IMG/VR virus record: IMGVR_UViG_3300045747_000167
Coordinates: 1-64,000 of that record
From: a virus
Length of the DNA: 64,000 nucleotides
Reading direction: 5' to 3' (one strand)
The position numbers were made by a program, and so were the translations under genes. Every line of letters begins with the position of its first letter. Position 1 is the first letter of the stretch. A model generated the notes under the pieces. It was not told where the DNA came from and searched no databases. It saw nothing but the letters and a program-made list of their open reading frames with translations. Of the stretch, positions 8,461 through 16,364 are shown in pieces.

Positions 8461-8891
8461 TCACCACCGAGCAGTATTTCGGCGGCCGGCGCGAGTCTCA
8501 CCCGACCGAGTGCAGCCCATGGATCGATGACAACGCGCACCGCACGGTGGGCATCCTCAACCAGATGATCGCTCGCGCTGAGTCGTTTGGTGTTGTGATT
8601 CCACTCAATCCATGTGGCGATTTCGCGGGTTCGCAACTTGCCAGCGGCTGGCGGCCTCCGACCATCAACAGTTGCACGCCAGGCGCTGCGCTCAACAGCA
8701 AGCACATGACCGCGGAGGCGGGCGACCTGATGGACCCACATGGCCACTTCAAGGCCTGGCTGGCCACGCCTGAGGGCCAGTACAGCCTGGTCGACATCGG
8801 GTTGTGGATGGAGGATCCAGGGCACACCCCGACCTGGGTCCATCTGCAGGTCAAGCCGCCCAAGTCAGGCAAGCGCACGTTCATCCCATGA
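8457..8891 (+). CDS. Endolysin, M15-type peptidase
   Basis: The 144-residue product resembles peptidase M15 (VanY/D-Ala-D-Ala carboxypeptidase-like) endolysins, which cut peptide bridges of the cell wall at lysis. The likely zinc ligands are His83 and Asp90 in SKHMTAEAGD and His129 in TWVHLQV. The substrate-pocket motif SGWRPPTIN (residues 63-71) precedes them. It has no signal peptide, so it needs a holin. The start overlaps the stop of the holin candidate. Confidence 0.8.
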   Translation: MITTEQYFGGRRESHPTECSPWIDDNAHRTVGILNQMIARAESFGVVIPLNPCGDFAGSQLASGWRPPTINSCTPGAALNSKHMTAEAGDLMDPHGHFKAWLATPEGQYSLVDIGLWMEDPGHTPTWVHLQVKPPKSGKRTFIP

Positions 8892-9301
8892 CGACAGTCG
8901 CGGCCTCCGTGGCCGAGGGCGTCATGTGCTCCGACTCGCAGTGGAGCGACGGCATCCACAAGGGGCTGATGCGCAAGGTGTTCCGCATCCGCGGCAGCCT
9001 GATCGGCGTGGCCGGCGACATGCGGCAGATCGTCGAATGGGTGGCTGCATGGAAGGACGACCCGCGGGGCAGGCACAAGCAGAGCATTCACGCCCTCATC
9101 CTGAGCGCGGAAGGGCTCTCCACCTGGGACAACACGCAGCTCTTGATGCCCACCAATGAGCTGTACCAGGCGATCGGATCAGGCGCCGACTTCGCGCTTG
9201 GGGCCATGGACCAGGGAGCGAGCTGCCGCGAAGCGGTACGCATCGCATGCCGACGGGACGCCTCCAGTGGCCCGCCCGTCCGAACCTACAAACTGAGGTG
9301 A
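8888..9301 (+). CDS. HslV-like Ntn-hydrolase peptidase
   Basis: The 137-residue product starts M-T-T-V-A-A-S and continues GVMCSDSQWSDG, KVFRIRGSLIGVAGD. This is the pattern of HslV/20S proteasome beta-type N-terminal-nucleophile hydrolases, in which Thr2 becomes the catalytic residue after Met removal. Phages carry such genes near head genes, where they may act as capsid-processing or housekeeping peptidases. At 137 residues it is shorter than HslV (about 175). The ATG overlaps the endolysin stop. No other prohead protease is visible in the window. Confidence 0.72.
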   Translation: MTTVAASVAEGVMCSDSQWSDGIHKGLMRKVFRIRGSLIGVAGDMRQIVEWVAAWKDDPRGRHKQSIHALILSAEGLSTWDNTQLLMPTNELYQAIGSGADFALGAMDQGASCREAVRIACRRDASSGPPVRTYKLR

Positions 9302-9305
9302 CACT

Positions 9306-10523
9306 TTGGCCGCAAAACCGACCCCACAGAGCCTGCTGCTGCAAGCAGTGCGAACCCTCGAAGAGTGCGGCGGCAATGCGTCCGCAGCGGCCAAGGCGCT
9401 CAGCATCCCGCGGGCGACCCTGCAGTGCCGGATCCAGGCCGCACAACTGGCCAACATAACAGCCGAGACGAGCGTACCAAGTGATGCCAGTCGCATCCGC
9501 GATCTGGAGTCTCAACTGCGCGAAGCGCGTCAGGAGACCCTGGACGCAGAATACGTCAAGTCGAAGATTCTGCACCTGTCTGAACTCGAGCCAAAAGTCC
9601 CAGACTGGACTATTCGTCCTGTAAAGTCCTACAGCTTCACGGGCGTGCCGACGCTGTTCTGCTCCGACCTGCACTGGGGCGAGATCGTCGACCCACGCCA
9701 GATCGGCGGCGTGAACACCTACAACATGGCCATCGCGCGTGACCGTCTGCGCACCATGGTCGATGTTGCATGCGATCTGCTGTTCAACCACATAGCCCAA
9801 CCCAGGTATCCAGGCATCGTCCTGGCGCTGGGCGGTGACATGGTGACGGGCGACATCCATGAGGAACTGTCAGCTACCAATGAAAAGGAGATCATGCCGG
9901 TCGTGCTTGACCTATGGAGCAGCCTGGCATGGGTCATCGAGACGCTGGCCGACAAGTTCGGCCATGTCTTCGTGCCATGCGTGAGTGGCAACCATGGCCG
10001 GAACACTCACAAGATCCGCGCCAAGGGGCGCAACTTCACGAGCTTCGACTGGCTCCTGTACCAGTTCTTGGCCAAGAGATTCGAGGCCGACAGGCGGGTC
10101 CAGTTCCAGATCCCTGATGGGTCTGATGCGCTGTACTCGATCTACGGTCACCGGTTCCTGCTGACGCACGGGGACCAGTTCCGCTCTGGCGGGGACAGCA
10201 TGATCGGAGCCCTTGGGCCGCTGATTCGCGGGGACCACAAGAAGCGGAGCCGGAATAACCAGATCGACCTGGGCTACGACACCATGCTCTGCGGTCACTG
10301 GCACCAGCTCATCCAACTCCAACGCCTGATCGTCAACGGCAGCCTCAAGGGCTATGACGAATATGCGTACCAGGCAAACTTTGGGTTTGAAGTACCACGA
10401 CAAGCGCTGTGGATTAACCATCCTCGACACGGCATCACGTTCTCCGCACCAGTCAATGTCGACAAGACCAAGCAGGCCAACGAGAAGCCTTCTGAGTGGG
10501 TGAGCTGGAAGGAGGCGGCATGA
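9306..10523 (+). CDS. Metallophosphoesterase with N-terminal HTH
   Basis: The 405-residue product has a calcineurin-like phosphoesterase domain. Metal-binding motifs appear in order: FCSDLHWGE (Asp121, His123), ALGGDMVTGD, VSGNHGR, LTHGDQF and CGHWHQ. Residues 10-45 (AVRTLEECGGNASAAAKALSIPRATLQCRI) form a Fis-like helix-turn-helix, followed by a short coiled coil. A DNA-targeted nuclease or phosphatase is therefore likely. The start is TTG, chosen because GAGGTG lies five bases upstream; no ATG is available near the HTH. Confidence 0.82.
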   Translation: MAAKPTPQSLLLQAVRTLEECGGNASAAAKALSIPRATLQCRIQAAQLANITAETSVPSDASRIRDLESQLREARQETLDAEYVKSKILHLSELEPKVPDWTIRPVKSYSFTGVPTLFCSDLHWGEIVDPRQIGGVNTYNMAIARDRLRTMVDVACDLLFNHIAQPRYPGIVLALGGDMVTGDIHEELSATNEKEIMPVVLDLWSSLAWVIETLADKFGHVFVPCVSGNHGRNTHKIRAKGRNFTSFDWLLYQFLAKRFEADRRVQFQIPDGSDALYSIYGHRFLLTHGDQFRSGGDSMIGALGPLIRGDHKKRSRNNQIDLGYDTMLCGHWHQLIQLQRLIVNGSLKGYDEYAYQANFGFEVPRQALWINHPRHGITFSAPVNVDKTKQANEKPSEWVSWKEAA

Positions 10524-11068
10524 TTGCGCGCCTGACGTGCGGCGTGTGCGATACGCCGAGACCAGTGGGGTCAGATTGCCGGCCCTGTGCGAACGCGAGG
10601 AATGCCGCGTACAAGCTGCGCCATGCGGCCAAGGTTGCCGCAAAACGGTCTGACTACAAGAAGCGGCGCCACGCAGCGAAGGCCCCTGAGCGGGCAGCCA
10701 AGAAGGCTGCGAAACGGGCATCTGTCCCTGTGCGCCGCAAGCAGGCAAAGGTCGCATGGAAGGCTCGCAACCCTGGGGCCGTCAACGAGTCGACTGCCCA
10801 CAGGTTCGCCGCAAAGATGAGGGCCACGCCAGCATGGGCCGACCGCGAGCTGATGGCCGGGCTCTACACCTTGGCGAGCATCTACACCGACTTCCTCGGC
10901 GAGCGCTTCCACGTCGACCACATCGTGCCACTCAGGTCCGACATCGTCTGTGGCCTGCACACCGAAGCCAATCTCCAGATCCTCCCAGGCGCCGAGAACA
11001 TCCGCAAGGGCAACCGCTGGTGGCCCGGCATGCCGGAGGACCGCAAGACCATCCCCCTTGCAGCCTGA
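10520..11068 (+). CDS. HNH endonuclease
   Basis: The 182-residue product has an N-terminal CGVCDTPRPVGSDCRPC cluster that may bind zinc, then a long Lys/Arg/Ala-rich linker. The HNH nuclease core follows: FHVDHIVPLRSDIVCGLHTEANLQILPGAENIRKGNR. Such proteins nick or cut DNA and are often found near packaging genes or as homing elements. The ATG overlaps the phosphoesterase stop, so both are co-translated. Confidence 0.82.
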   Translation: MIARLTCGVCDTPRPVGSDCRPCANARNAAYKLRHAAKVAAKRSDYKKRRHAAKAPERAAKKAAKRASVPVRRKQAKVAWKARNPGAVNESTAHRFAAKMRATPAWADRELMAGLYTLASIYTDFLGERFHVDHIVPLRSDIVCGLHTEANLQILPGAENIRKGNRWWPGMPEDRKTIPLAA

Positions 11069-11104
11069 CGAGGGCAGGCTTCGGCCCAAACCCAAGGACT
11101 GCAC

Positions 11105-12415
11105 ATGAGCTTCGTCACCTACGTCCGCAAGCCTCTGAAAGAGATTGCGACCTTGCCCTTCCAGGGGCAAGGCGTGCTGGTCATGGTCGAGGACTTGCCC
11201 GGCAACCCGCTGTGCGACTGGGCAGGCACAAGCTACACCGTGCCGTTCACCTCCGCACAAGCAGCAGCGGTGGCGGCTGCGGGCCGTTTGTCGTGCCTGC
11301 CAAGATGGGCGACCGCGCTGGCAAACGTCAGGGCTGGCACCGGAAATGCCCGCTTGATGGTACTGGGGGACAGCACTTCGGCGGGTGCGTTCGCCAATTC
11401 CGGCGCCGGCTTTGCAAGCAATAATATGGCTTCATGCTGGCCGTATCTGTTGGCGCCACTGTTTACTGCGCAGGGATACACGCCAAACATAGGTTCTGTG
11501 TTCGGAGACGTGACCAACAGCACGATTGTTGCCACCCTTGTCGCGCACGACACGCGGCGCGCCATAGGCGCAAATTGGACTCTAGGTGCGTTCATCACGT
11601 TTGGCGGCAACGTACTGTCAAACGCCAACGCAACCACAACGCTCGCCAGTTTTACCCCTGCTGCCGCGTTTGACACCATCATCGTCACTACCATCAACAA
11701 CGCCGGTTATGGCGTCATGAGCGTAGCAATTGACGGGGGGGCGACTCTTCAGGATATAAACCTAGCTACAGGCGGCAGCGTTGTTACTCGCACGACAATG
11801 TCTGTGCCGAGGGGAACTCATCGCATTGACCTGTTCAGGGCGATAGCCGATGGCGCGTCCATCCGAAATATCAACTGCGTTTCAATCGAAACCACGGACT
11901 CCACCAAGCGCACGGTGGACATCATCAACGCATCGGTCGGCGGGATAACCTGTGCGATAACAGCGAATACAACCGCGTATTTCAACTCGCTGTCGGTGTT
12001 CCCGAACTACAACCCAGACTTGACCATCATTTGCATTGGCATCAATGATTGGGTTGCCGGCACGGCGGCAGGAACATATGACCTTGTGACGGCCGGAACC
12101 GTAGCAGTTAATACGCAGAAGATCATCGACTCAGCACGGCTTAGCGGCGATGTGATCTTGATGACCCCCGTCCCATCAAAGGTGAGTTCGTACACCCAGG
12201 CCGCGCAAAACCTGATCTTGGCTGCGATCCGCACCACGGGGGCGTTGAGCAACGTGCCAATCGTGGATTTGTACGCCAACTGGGGAAACTACGTCGCAGG
12301 GACTACCGCTGGCTATTACTTGCCAAATATCGATGCCGTGCATCCGGGTGCGGCAGGATACACCGACATGGCATCTCGCGTTGCTGGGGTTCGCGGGTTG
12401 TTTGGCGCTACCTGA
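11105..12415 (+). CDS. Tailspike A: anchor domain plus SGNH hydrolase
   Basis: The 436-residue product begins with a 47-residue module identical to that of the protein at 13451, then an SGNH/GDSL hydrolase domain: block I MVLGDSTSAG (Ser90), block III CIGINDW and block V DAVHPG (Asp410, His413). SGNH domains of tailspikes remove acetyl or other esters from surface polysaccharides. The shared N-terminus is probably the virion anchor. Tailspike A is likely a receptor-modifying enzyme on the particle. The body of the gene is more A/T-rich than its neighbours, suggesting recent acquisition. Confidence 0.82.
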   Translation: MSFVTYVRKPLKEIATLPFQGQGVLVMVEDLPGNPLCDWAGTSYTVPFTSAQAAAVAAAGRLSCLPRWATALANVRAGTGNARLMVLGDSTSAGAFANSGAGFASNNMASCWPYLLAPLFTAQGYTPNIGSVFGDVTNSTIVATLVAHDTRRAIGANWTLGAFITFGGNVLSNANATTTLASFTPAAAFDTIIVTTINNAGYGVMSVAIDGGATLQDINLATGGSVVTRTTMSVPRGTHRIDLFRAIADGASIRNINCVSIETTDSTKRTVDIINASVGGITCAITANTTAYFNSLSVFPNYNPDLTIICIGINDWVAGTAAGTYDLVTAGTVAVNTQKIIDSARLSGDVILMTPVPSKVSSYTQAAQNLILAAIRTTGALSNVPIVDLYANWGNYVAGTTAGYYLPNIDAVHPGAAGYTDMASRVAGVRGLFGAT

Positions 12416-12417
12416 CC

Positions 12418-12518
12418 ATGACCCCCACCACAGCCGCCTGGGCGGCGCTGAGCCGACCATCCCCCCGCGGCCTCCCCAATGGCAGTCTGCGGGCCTGCAA
12501 ACCAACCAGAGACACAGC
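12418..12518 (+). repeat. First copy of post-tailspike module
   Basis: Immediately after tailspike A lies an ATG (12418) followed by an ACC/CCA-rich stretch. The self-complementary GCCGCCTGGGCGGC (12433-12446) follows and continues GCTGA. The same sequence follows tailspike B at 15124-15160. Read from the ATG it encodes a peptide with TTAAWAAL that runs to a stop near 12535. It may be a transcript-processing hairpin, a mini-ORF, or the remains of a cassette duplication. Confidence 0.5.
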
Positions 12519-12932
12519 ATGCCCAAGCTGACCCTCGACGACATCAACCGCGTCGTCGCGCACGCCGAGTTCCACGTCTTCGCGAACAAGACGACAGTCG
12601 TCTGCCTGACCACGAAGAATGGCTTCCAGGTGATCGGCTACAGCTCGTGCGTCGACCCGAAGGACTACGACGTCGCGATCGGCAACAAGATCGCGGTCGA
12701 TGACGCCATCCGGCAGCTGTGGAAGCTCGAGGGCTACCTGCAGACATTCCTGGACGTGCAGGGCTTCCAGGACGCCGTCGAGTCGGCCGCGCACCGCATG
12801 CTGGCCGCAGAGACCGAGGCCGAAGCACAGGCCAAGGCCGAAGCCGCCGTGACGCCCGACGCGAAGTCGATCGACAACTGGACCGCCTCGGTGGTGGCGA
12901 CCACCGAAGCATCGCTCGATCCGCAGGCCTGA
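12519..12932 (+). CDS. N4 gp49/Sf6 gp66-family protein
   Basis: The 137-residue product matches the phage gp49/gp66 family: INRVVAHAEFHVFANKTTVVCLTTKNGFQVIGYSSCVDPKDYDVAIGNKIAVDDAIRQLWKLEGYL. The family is widespread in phages but its function is unknown. The C-terminus is Ala/Glu-rich and extends beyond the family core. The gene lies between the two tailspike genes and next to the spanins. Confidence 0.82.
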   Translation: MPKLTLDDINRVVAHAEFHVFANKTTVVCLTTKNGFQVIGYSSCVDPKDYDVAIGNKIAVDDAIRQLWKLEGYLQTFLDVQGFQDAVESAAHRMLAAETEAEAQAKAEAAVTPDAKSIDNWTASVVATTEASLDPQA

Positions 12933-12935
12933 CCC

Positions 12936-13454
12936 ATGCCCATCTGGCTGAGCCTCATCCCCTGGCGCCTGGTTGCCGTTGCGGTGGCCTGCGCAGGGGT
13001 GTGGTTCGCCTGGACAGAGCATGGCGCATCCCGCTACCAGGACGGCCGCCGCGACATGCAGGCGGTCGTCGTCGCCCAGGTCCAGGAGGAGCAGCGTGCC
13101 CTCCAGGAGCTGGCCAACAAGCACCAGGAGAAGGTCAATGAAATCGCAGCTGCTGACCAGGAGCGCATATCTCTGCTTGAGCGCCGTGTTTCTGCTCTGG
13201 ACACTGGAACTCGCGGCCTGCGCGAGCGCCTCACCGCGGTCGTTGCCAGCACTGTCGGACCTCCCGAAGCTCCCGGTGCCACCGGCCAGCCTGATGCAGG
13301 CGCCGCCGCCCTCGGGAGCATATCTAGCTCGTGTTCAGACCTGGCAGCAGGACTCGCTCGCGACGCTGAACGCCTTGCCGACCAGGTCCGCGGCCTCCAG
13401 TCCTACGCCGTCGAAGTGAGCGGCGCGCCGCCGAACCTGGAGCACTCGCAATGA
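12936..13454 (+). CDS. Rz: i-spanin (Rz-like)
   Basis: The 172-residue product has an N-terminal membrane anchor (about residues 5-25, LIPWRLVAVAVACAGVWFAW) followed by a long periplasmic coiled coil (QEEQRALQELANKHQEKVNEIAAADQERISLLERRVSAL). This is the topology of Rz inner-membrane spanins, which bridge to an outer-membrane lipoprotein and fuse the two membranes in the last step of lysis. The o-spanin is nested in another frame at 13138-13419. The gene ends with an ATGA overlap onto tailspike B. Confidence 0.82.
   Translation: MPIWLSLIPWRLVAVAVACAGVWFAWTEHGASRYQDGRRDMQAVVVAQVQEEQRALQELANKHQEKVNEIAAADQERISLLERRVSALDTGTRGLRERLTAVVASTVGPPEAPGATGQPDAGAAALGSISSSCSDLAAGLARDAERLADQVRGLQSYAVEVSGAPPNLEHSQ
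13138..13419 (+). CDS. Rz1: o-spanin (Rz1-like), nested in Rz
   Basis: This 93-residue frame lies entirely inside the Rz gene in a different frame. It starts at an ATG after AGGAGAAGG. It has a hydrophobic signal ending in a lipobox (LELAAC), which predicts a lipoprotein attached to the outer membrane. A Pro-rich mature part follows (ALSDLPKLPVPPASLMQAPPPSGAY), as in Rz1. Nesting, lipobox and proline content together make this assignment strong. Confidence 0.85.
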   Translation: MKSQLLTRSAYLCLSAVFLLWTLELAACASASPRSLPALSDLPKLPVPPASLMQAPPPSGAYLARVQTWQQDSLATLNALPTRSAASSPTPSK

Positions 13455-15124
13455 GCTTCGTCACCTATGTCCGAAAGCCCCTGAAAGAGATCGCTACCCT
13501 GCCATTCCAAGGACAGGGCGTGTTGGTCATGGTCGAGGATCTGCCAGGCAACCCGCTGTGCGACTGGGCGGGCACAAGCTATACCGTGCCGCTTACCACC
13601 GCACAAGCAGCAGCGTTGGCGGCAGGCCCCATCGCCGCAAAGCGCAGCATCACCGGCATAGGTGACTCGATCATGGGCTACGGCGACAACGTTGGCGCAG
13701 GCGGAACCGGGACCGGCGCAACCTCGCAATCGCACGTCGCTTGGGCAATCTCTCAGATGCCCGGCGCTGGCCTGAACATCATCTCCAATCGTGGCGTGGG
13801 TGGAACCCTGATTGACGGAGCGGCGGCAAGTTCACTGATCGGCACCGGATCGACGCCTCAATGGCCGTTGGCTGCGGTGGATAACTCAGACATCCTGTGG
13901 ATTCACAGCGGCATCAACCACCTAAACCCAAGCATTGACGCCGGTACACCCACCGTCGCACAAATCCTGACGAAGTTCCGGCGCCTGTTCGATCTGGTGG
14001 CTCCGGCAAAAGCACTGGTGATCGTTGATGCCCTGACGCCGCTCAACGCGAGCGCGGCGACCCCCAGCGGCGCAGCAGCAAGACGTTCAGACATCCCGCT
14101 TATCAACGCCGGCCTGCAAACGCTGTGCGCCGGCTATCGCAACGTCAAGTTCAACGACATCTATACCCCGATGGCGCTGGACAATGCAGGCAATGCCAAC
14201 CCGGACTATTTCACGCGCCTGAACGGCATCCACTTCACGACCTGGGGCGCCTACATCGCTGGCGTCACATCGGCTCAGACTCTGTTGCGCAACCTGTACC
14301 CGGCCGCAGCTTTCCGCGTGAGCAAGGCCGTCACCCTGATGGACTTCACCGGCACGGCCGGCACAAAGACGGCTGGAAGCGGGACCATCAACGGCAGCGT
14401 GGCGACTAACCTGGCTCTGACCATCGCAGCCGGCACGGGCGTGGTAACTGCCAGCGTGGCCGACAATAAGCAGCGCTTGGTGATCGACAATAGCGCGGGC
14501 GCTGTCACTTGCACGGTGCAGCTCAACTTTTCCAACACCGCAAGCTGGAACGGCACCCTGGCCAACGGCGACACGGTGGTCGCATACGCCAAGATCGAGT
14601 GCGCCTCGCAGACCGGCATGCGCCGCTGCAATCCGACGTATATCCTCAATCCGGCAGGCACGCCGGTCAACATCGACGGGCTTTCAAAGAGCACGCAGGA
14701 GCTGGCTGATTCTGGGCCGCAGGGTGTGGTATTGCCGCTGTTCCCGCCGAACTTCTCGGGCATCTTCCAGACGCAACCCTTTGCGCTCAATGCCGTTGTG
14801 GCGACGATGAACATGGCCGTGACGATCGAGCTGGCCCCGATGTACTACGTCTTCTCCGTGTCTGGGGTGACGGTGGTTCCGACGGTTGGCGCGACCTACA
14901 CCAACAACGCGCAAACCTTCACTGTCGCGGCGTTCAATGTCTCGGGCGGCGTGGGGACGATCCTGGCGACGGCGGCCGGCGCGCCTTCAGCTTCAGGAAC
15001 CCTTTCCAAGAGCGGCGGCACTGGCGATGCAACCATTGCATTCTCAGCATATGTGACGACCCCGGGTGGCACGGCTGACGTGAGCATCAGCGGCTATGGC
15101 TACAACGGGCTGACGCCGCTGTGA
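13451..15124 (+). CDS. Tailspike B: anchor domain plus SGNH hydrolase
   Basis: The 557-residue product shares its first 47 residues exactly with tailspike A, although the DNA differs at many third codon positions. An SGNH hydrolase follows: GIGDSIMGYG (Ser73), HSGINHL and NGIHFTTWG (His261). After about residue 290 comes a beta-rich, Thr/Ala/Val-rich part likely to be the trimeric stalk. It is probably a second receptor-modifying spike with different specificity. The ATG overlaps the Rz stop. Confidence 0.82.
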   Translation: MSFVTYVRKPLKEIATLPFQGQGVLVMVEDLPGNPLCDWAGTSYTVPLTTAQAAALAAGPIAAKRSITGIGDSIMGYGDNVGAGGTGTGATSQSHVAWAISQMPGAGLNIISNRGVGGTLIDGAAASSLIGTGSTPQWPLAAVDNSDILWIHSGINHLNPSIDAGTPTVAQILTKFRRLFDLVAPAKALVIVDALTPLNASAATPSGAAARRSDIPLINAGLQTLCAGYRNVKFNDIYTPMALDNAGNANPDYFTRLNGIHFTTWGAYIAGVTSAQTLLRNLYPAAAFRVSKAVTLMDFTGTAGTKTAGSGTINGSVATNLALTIAAGTGVVTASVADNKQRLVIDNSAGAVTCTVQLNFSNTASWNGTLANGDTVVAYAKIECASQTGMRRCNPTYILNPAGTPVNIDGLSKSTQELADSGPQGVVLPLFPPNFSGIFQTQPFALNAVVATMNMAVTIELAPMYYVFSVSGVTVVPTVGATYTNNAQTFTVAAFNVSGGVGTILATAAGAPSASGTLSKSGGTGDATIAFSAYVTTPGGTADVSISGYGYNGLTPL

Positions 15125-15171
15125 TGGCGACCACCACCCCAGCCGCCTGGGCGGCGCTGAACAACAAATGA
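15124..15171 (+). repeat. Second copy of post-tailspike module / mini-ORF
   Basis: The tailspike B stop overlaps an ATG (TGATG) that opens a 15-codon frame reading MATTTPAAWAALNNK. It contains the same GCCGCCTGGGCGGC hairpin (15142-15155) as the module after tailspike A. The coding potential is unproven. The repeat marks the 3' boundary of a duplicated tailspike cassette. Confidence 0.5.
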
Positions 15172-15232
15172 AGTCCTTCAATCCAATCGCCGATGCAGCG
15201 CGCGCCGCACCAGAGCAATAGAGGAACCAGCA

Positions 15233-15646
15233 ATGACCGTTCAGTACAGCACTACCGTGCGCGCCGCGATGGCCGATGCCTGGGAAACCGCCCAGGGCAC
15301 CGCCGTCAAGGTACGCATCTACACCGGCACGCAGCCTGCCAGCTGCGCCACCGCCGCCAGCGGCACGCTCATCATCGAATTTGCGCTGGCAAGCGATTGG
15401 GCGACCAACCCCGGCACGGGCGTGAAGGTGCTCAACGGCCTGCCTCTGAGCGGAGCAGCCACGGGCGCCGGAACCAACACGGCCGGGCACTACCGCTTCT
15501 ACGACACGGCTGGCACCAACTGCCACGAGCAGGGCAGCATCACGGCCACGGGCGGCGGTGGCGACATGACCATCGACAACACGTCGATCGCCAGCGGGCA
15601 GACCGTGCAAGTCACGGGCTACACGAAGACCTGGCCCGGCGCATAA
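15233..15646 (+). CDS. Hypothetical structural protein
   Basis: The 137-residue product is rich in Thr, Ala and Gly and appears all-beta (VKVRIYTGTQPASCATAASGTLIIEFALASDWA, then GHYRFYDTAGTNCHEQGSITATGGGGDMTIDNTSIASGQTVQV). Similar short beta-rich proteins occur beside phage tail or decoration genes. The AGAGGAACCAGCA leader gives a good ribosome-binding site. It is probably a virion component; the exact role is unknown. Confidence 0.65.
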   Translation: MTVQYSTTVRAAMADAWETAQGTAVKVRIYTGTQPASCATAASGTLIIEFALASDWATNPGTGVKVLNGLPLSGAATGAGTNTAGHYRFYDTAGTNCHEQGSITATGGGGDMTIDNTSIASGQTVQVTGYTKTWPGA

Positions 15647-15692
15647 CGGCATCACTGCTGGCGCACTCACCCCACAAAACTGAGACATACAA

Positions 15693-16364
15693 ATGGCGGC
15701 CAAAACAGACCAAGTCATCATCCTGCCGACAGACACGGGAAACACCGGGAAGAAGATCCGCACCAAGGAAAGTGTGGTTGGCGCGAACACGGTCGAAGAG
15801 TATTTCTTTATCCCCAGCACCGAGCGCGATCTTGTGGGCCAGCACAAGTTTGTTGTCCCGGCACAGGCAATCCCTGCCGCAGTCCATACGGGAACAACGA
15901 CAGGATTTCTTTTCCTCATCAATCCGCTGACCAGCACGGTCAAAATTGCGATTGACCGGATGACGTTTAAGCACAACTTCAGCACGACACTGGCTGTCGA
16001 TCTGATCGCACCGCTAATCAACGTCAACCGCATCACGTTCACTGGCACGCTGTCTGCCACGACCACAACGCCGGCCAGGAGAAAAACGGCAGATGCAGCA
16101 GCTCAGGGCCTGATTGCCACGGCGTCAACCGGCCTTACCGTGACGCTGGGCGCTGCTGTGTTCGGCTTTGTCGGAAACACGATGGACCTTGTCACGGGCG
16201 GTGGTGGGCACTGGTCGGCGCAGACCGACGAATGGAATCCGTCAGAGGAAGACGATGAGCTTGTCTTGGTTGCTGGCGAAGGCCTTGTTGTCTGGTCTAC
16301 CTTTGCAGTGACGACAGCAAACCGCAAGCTTTTGATTAACGGGGCGTGGTTCGAGTACAACTAA
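15693..16364 (+). CDS. Hypothetical structural protein
   Basis: The 223-residue beta-rich product is not recognised. It has Thr-rich strands (INVNRITFTGTLSATTTTPARRKTADAAAQ) and a C-terminal part with WSAQTDEWNPSEEDDELVLVAGEGLVVWSTFAVTTANRKLLINGAWFEYN, which resembles virion surface or decoration proteins. The next gene begins directly after its stop, so the two are probably co-translated. Confidence 0.62.
   Translation: MAAKTDQVIILPTDTGNTGKKIRTKESVVGANTVEEYFFIPSTERDLVGQHKFVVPAQAIPAAVHTGTTTGFLFLINPLTSTVKIAIDRMTFKHNFSTTLAVDLIAPLINVNRITFTGTLSATTTTPARRKTADAAAQGLIATASTGLTVTLGAAVFGFVGNTMDLVTGGGGHWSAQTDEWNPSEEDDELVLVAGEGLVVWSTFAVTTANRKLLINGAWFEYN

Noticed and set aside
12973-13137. Longer version of the nested o-spanin frame
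   Set aside because: The upstream codons have no signal or ribosome-binding site. The ATG at 13138 follows AGGAGAAGG and begins the lipoprotein signal.
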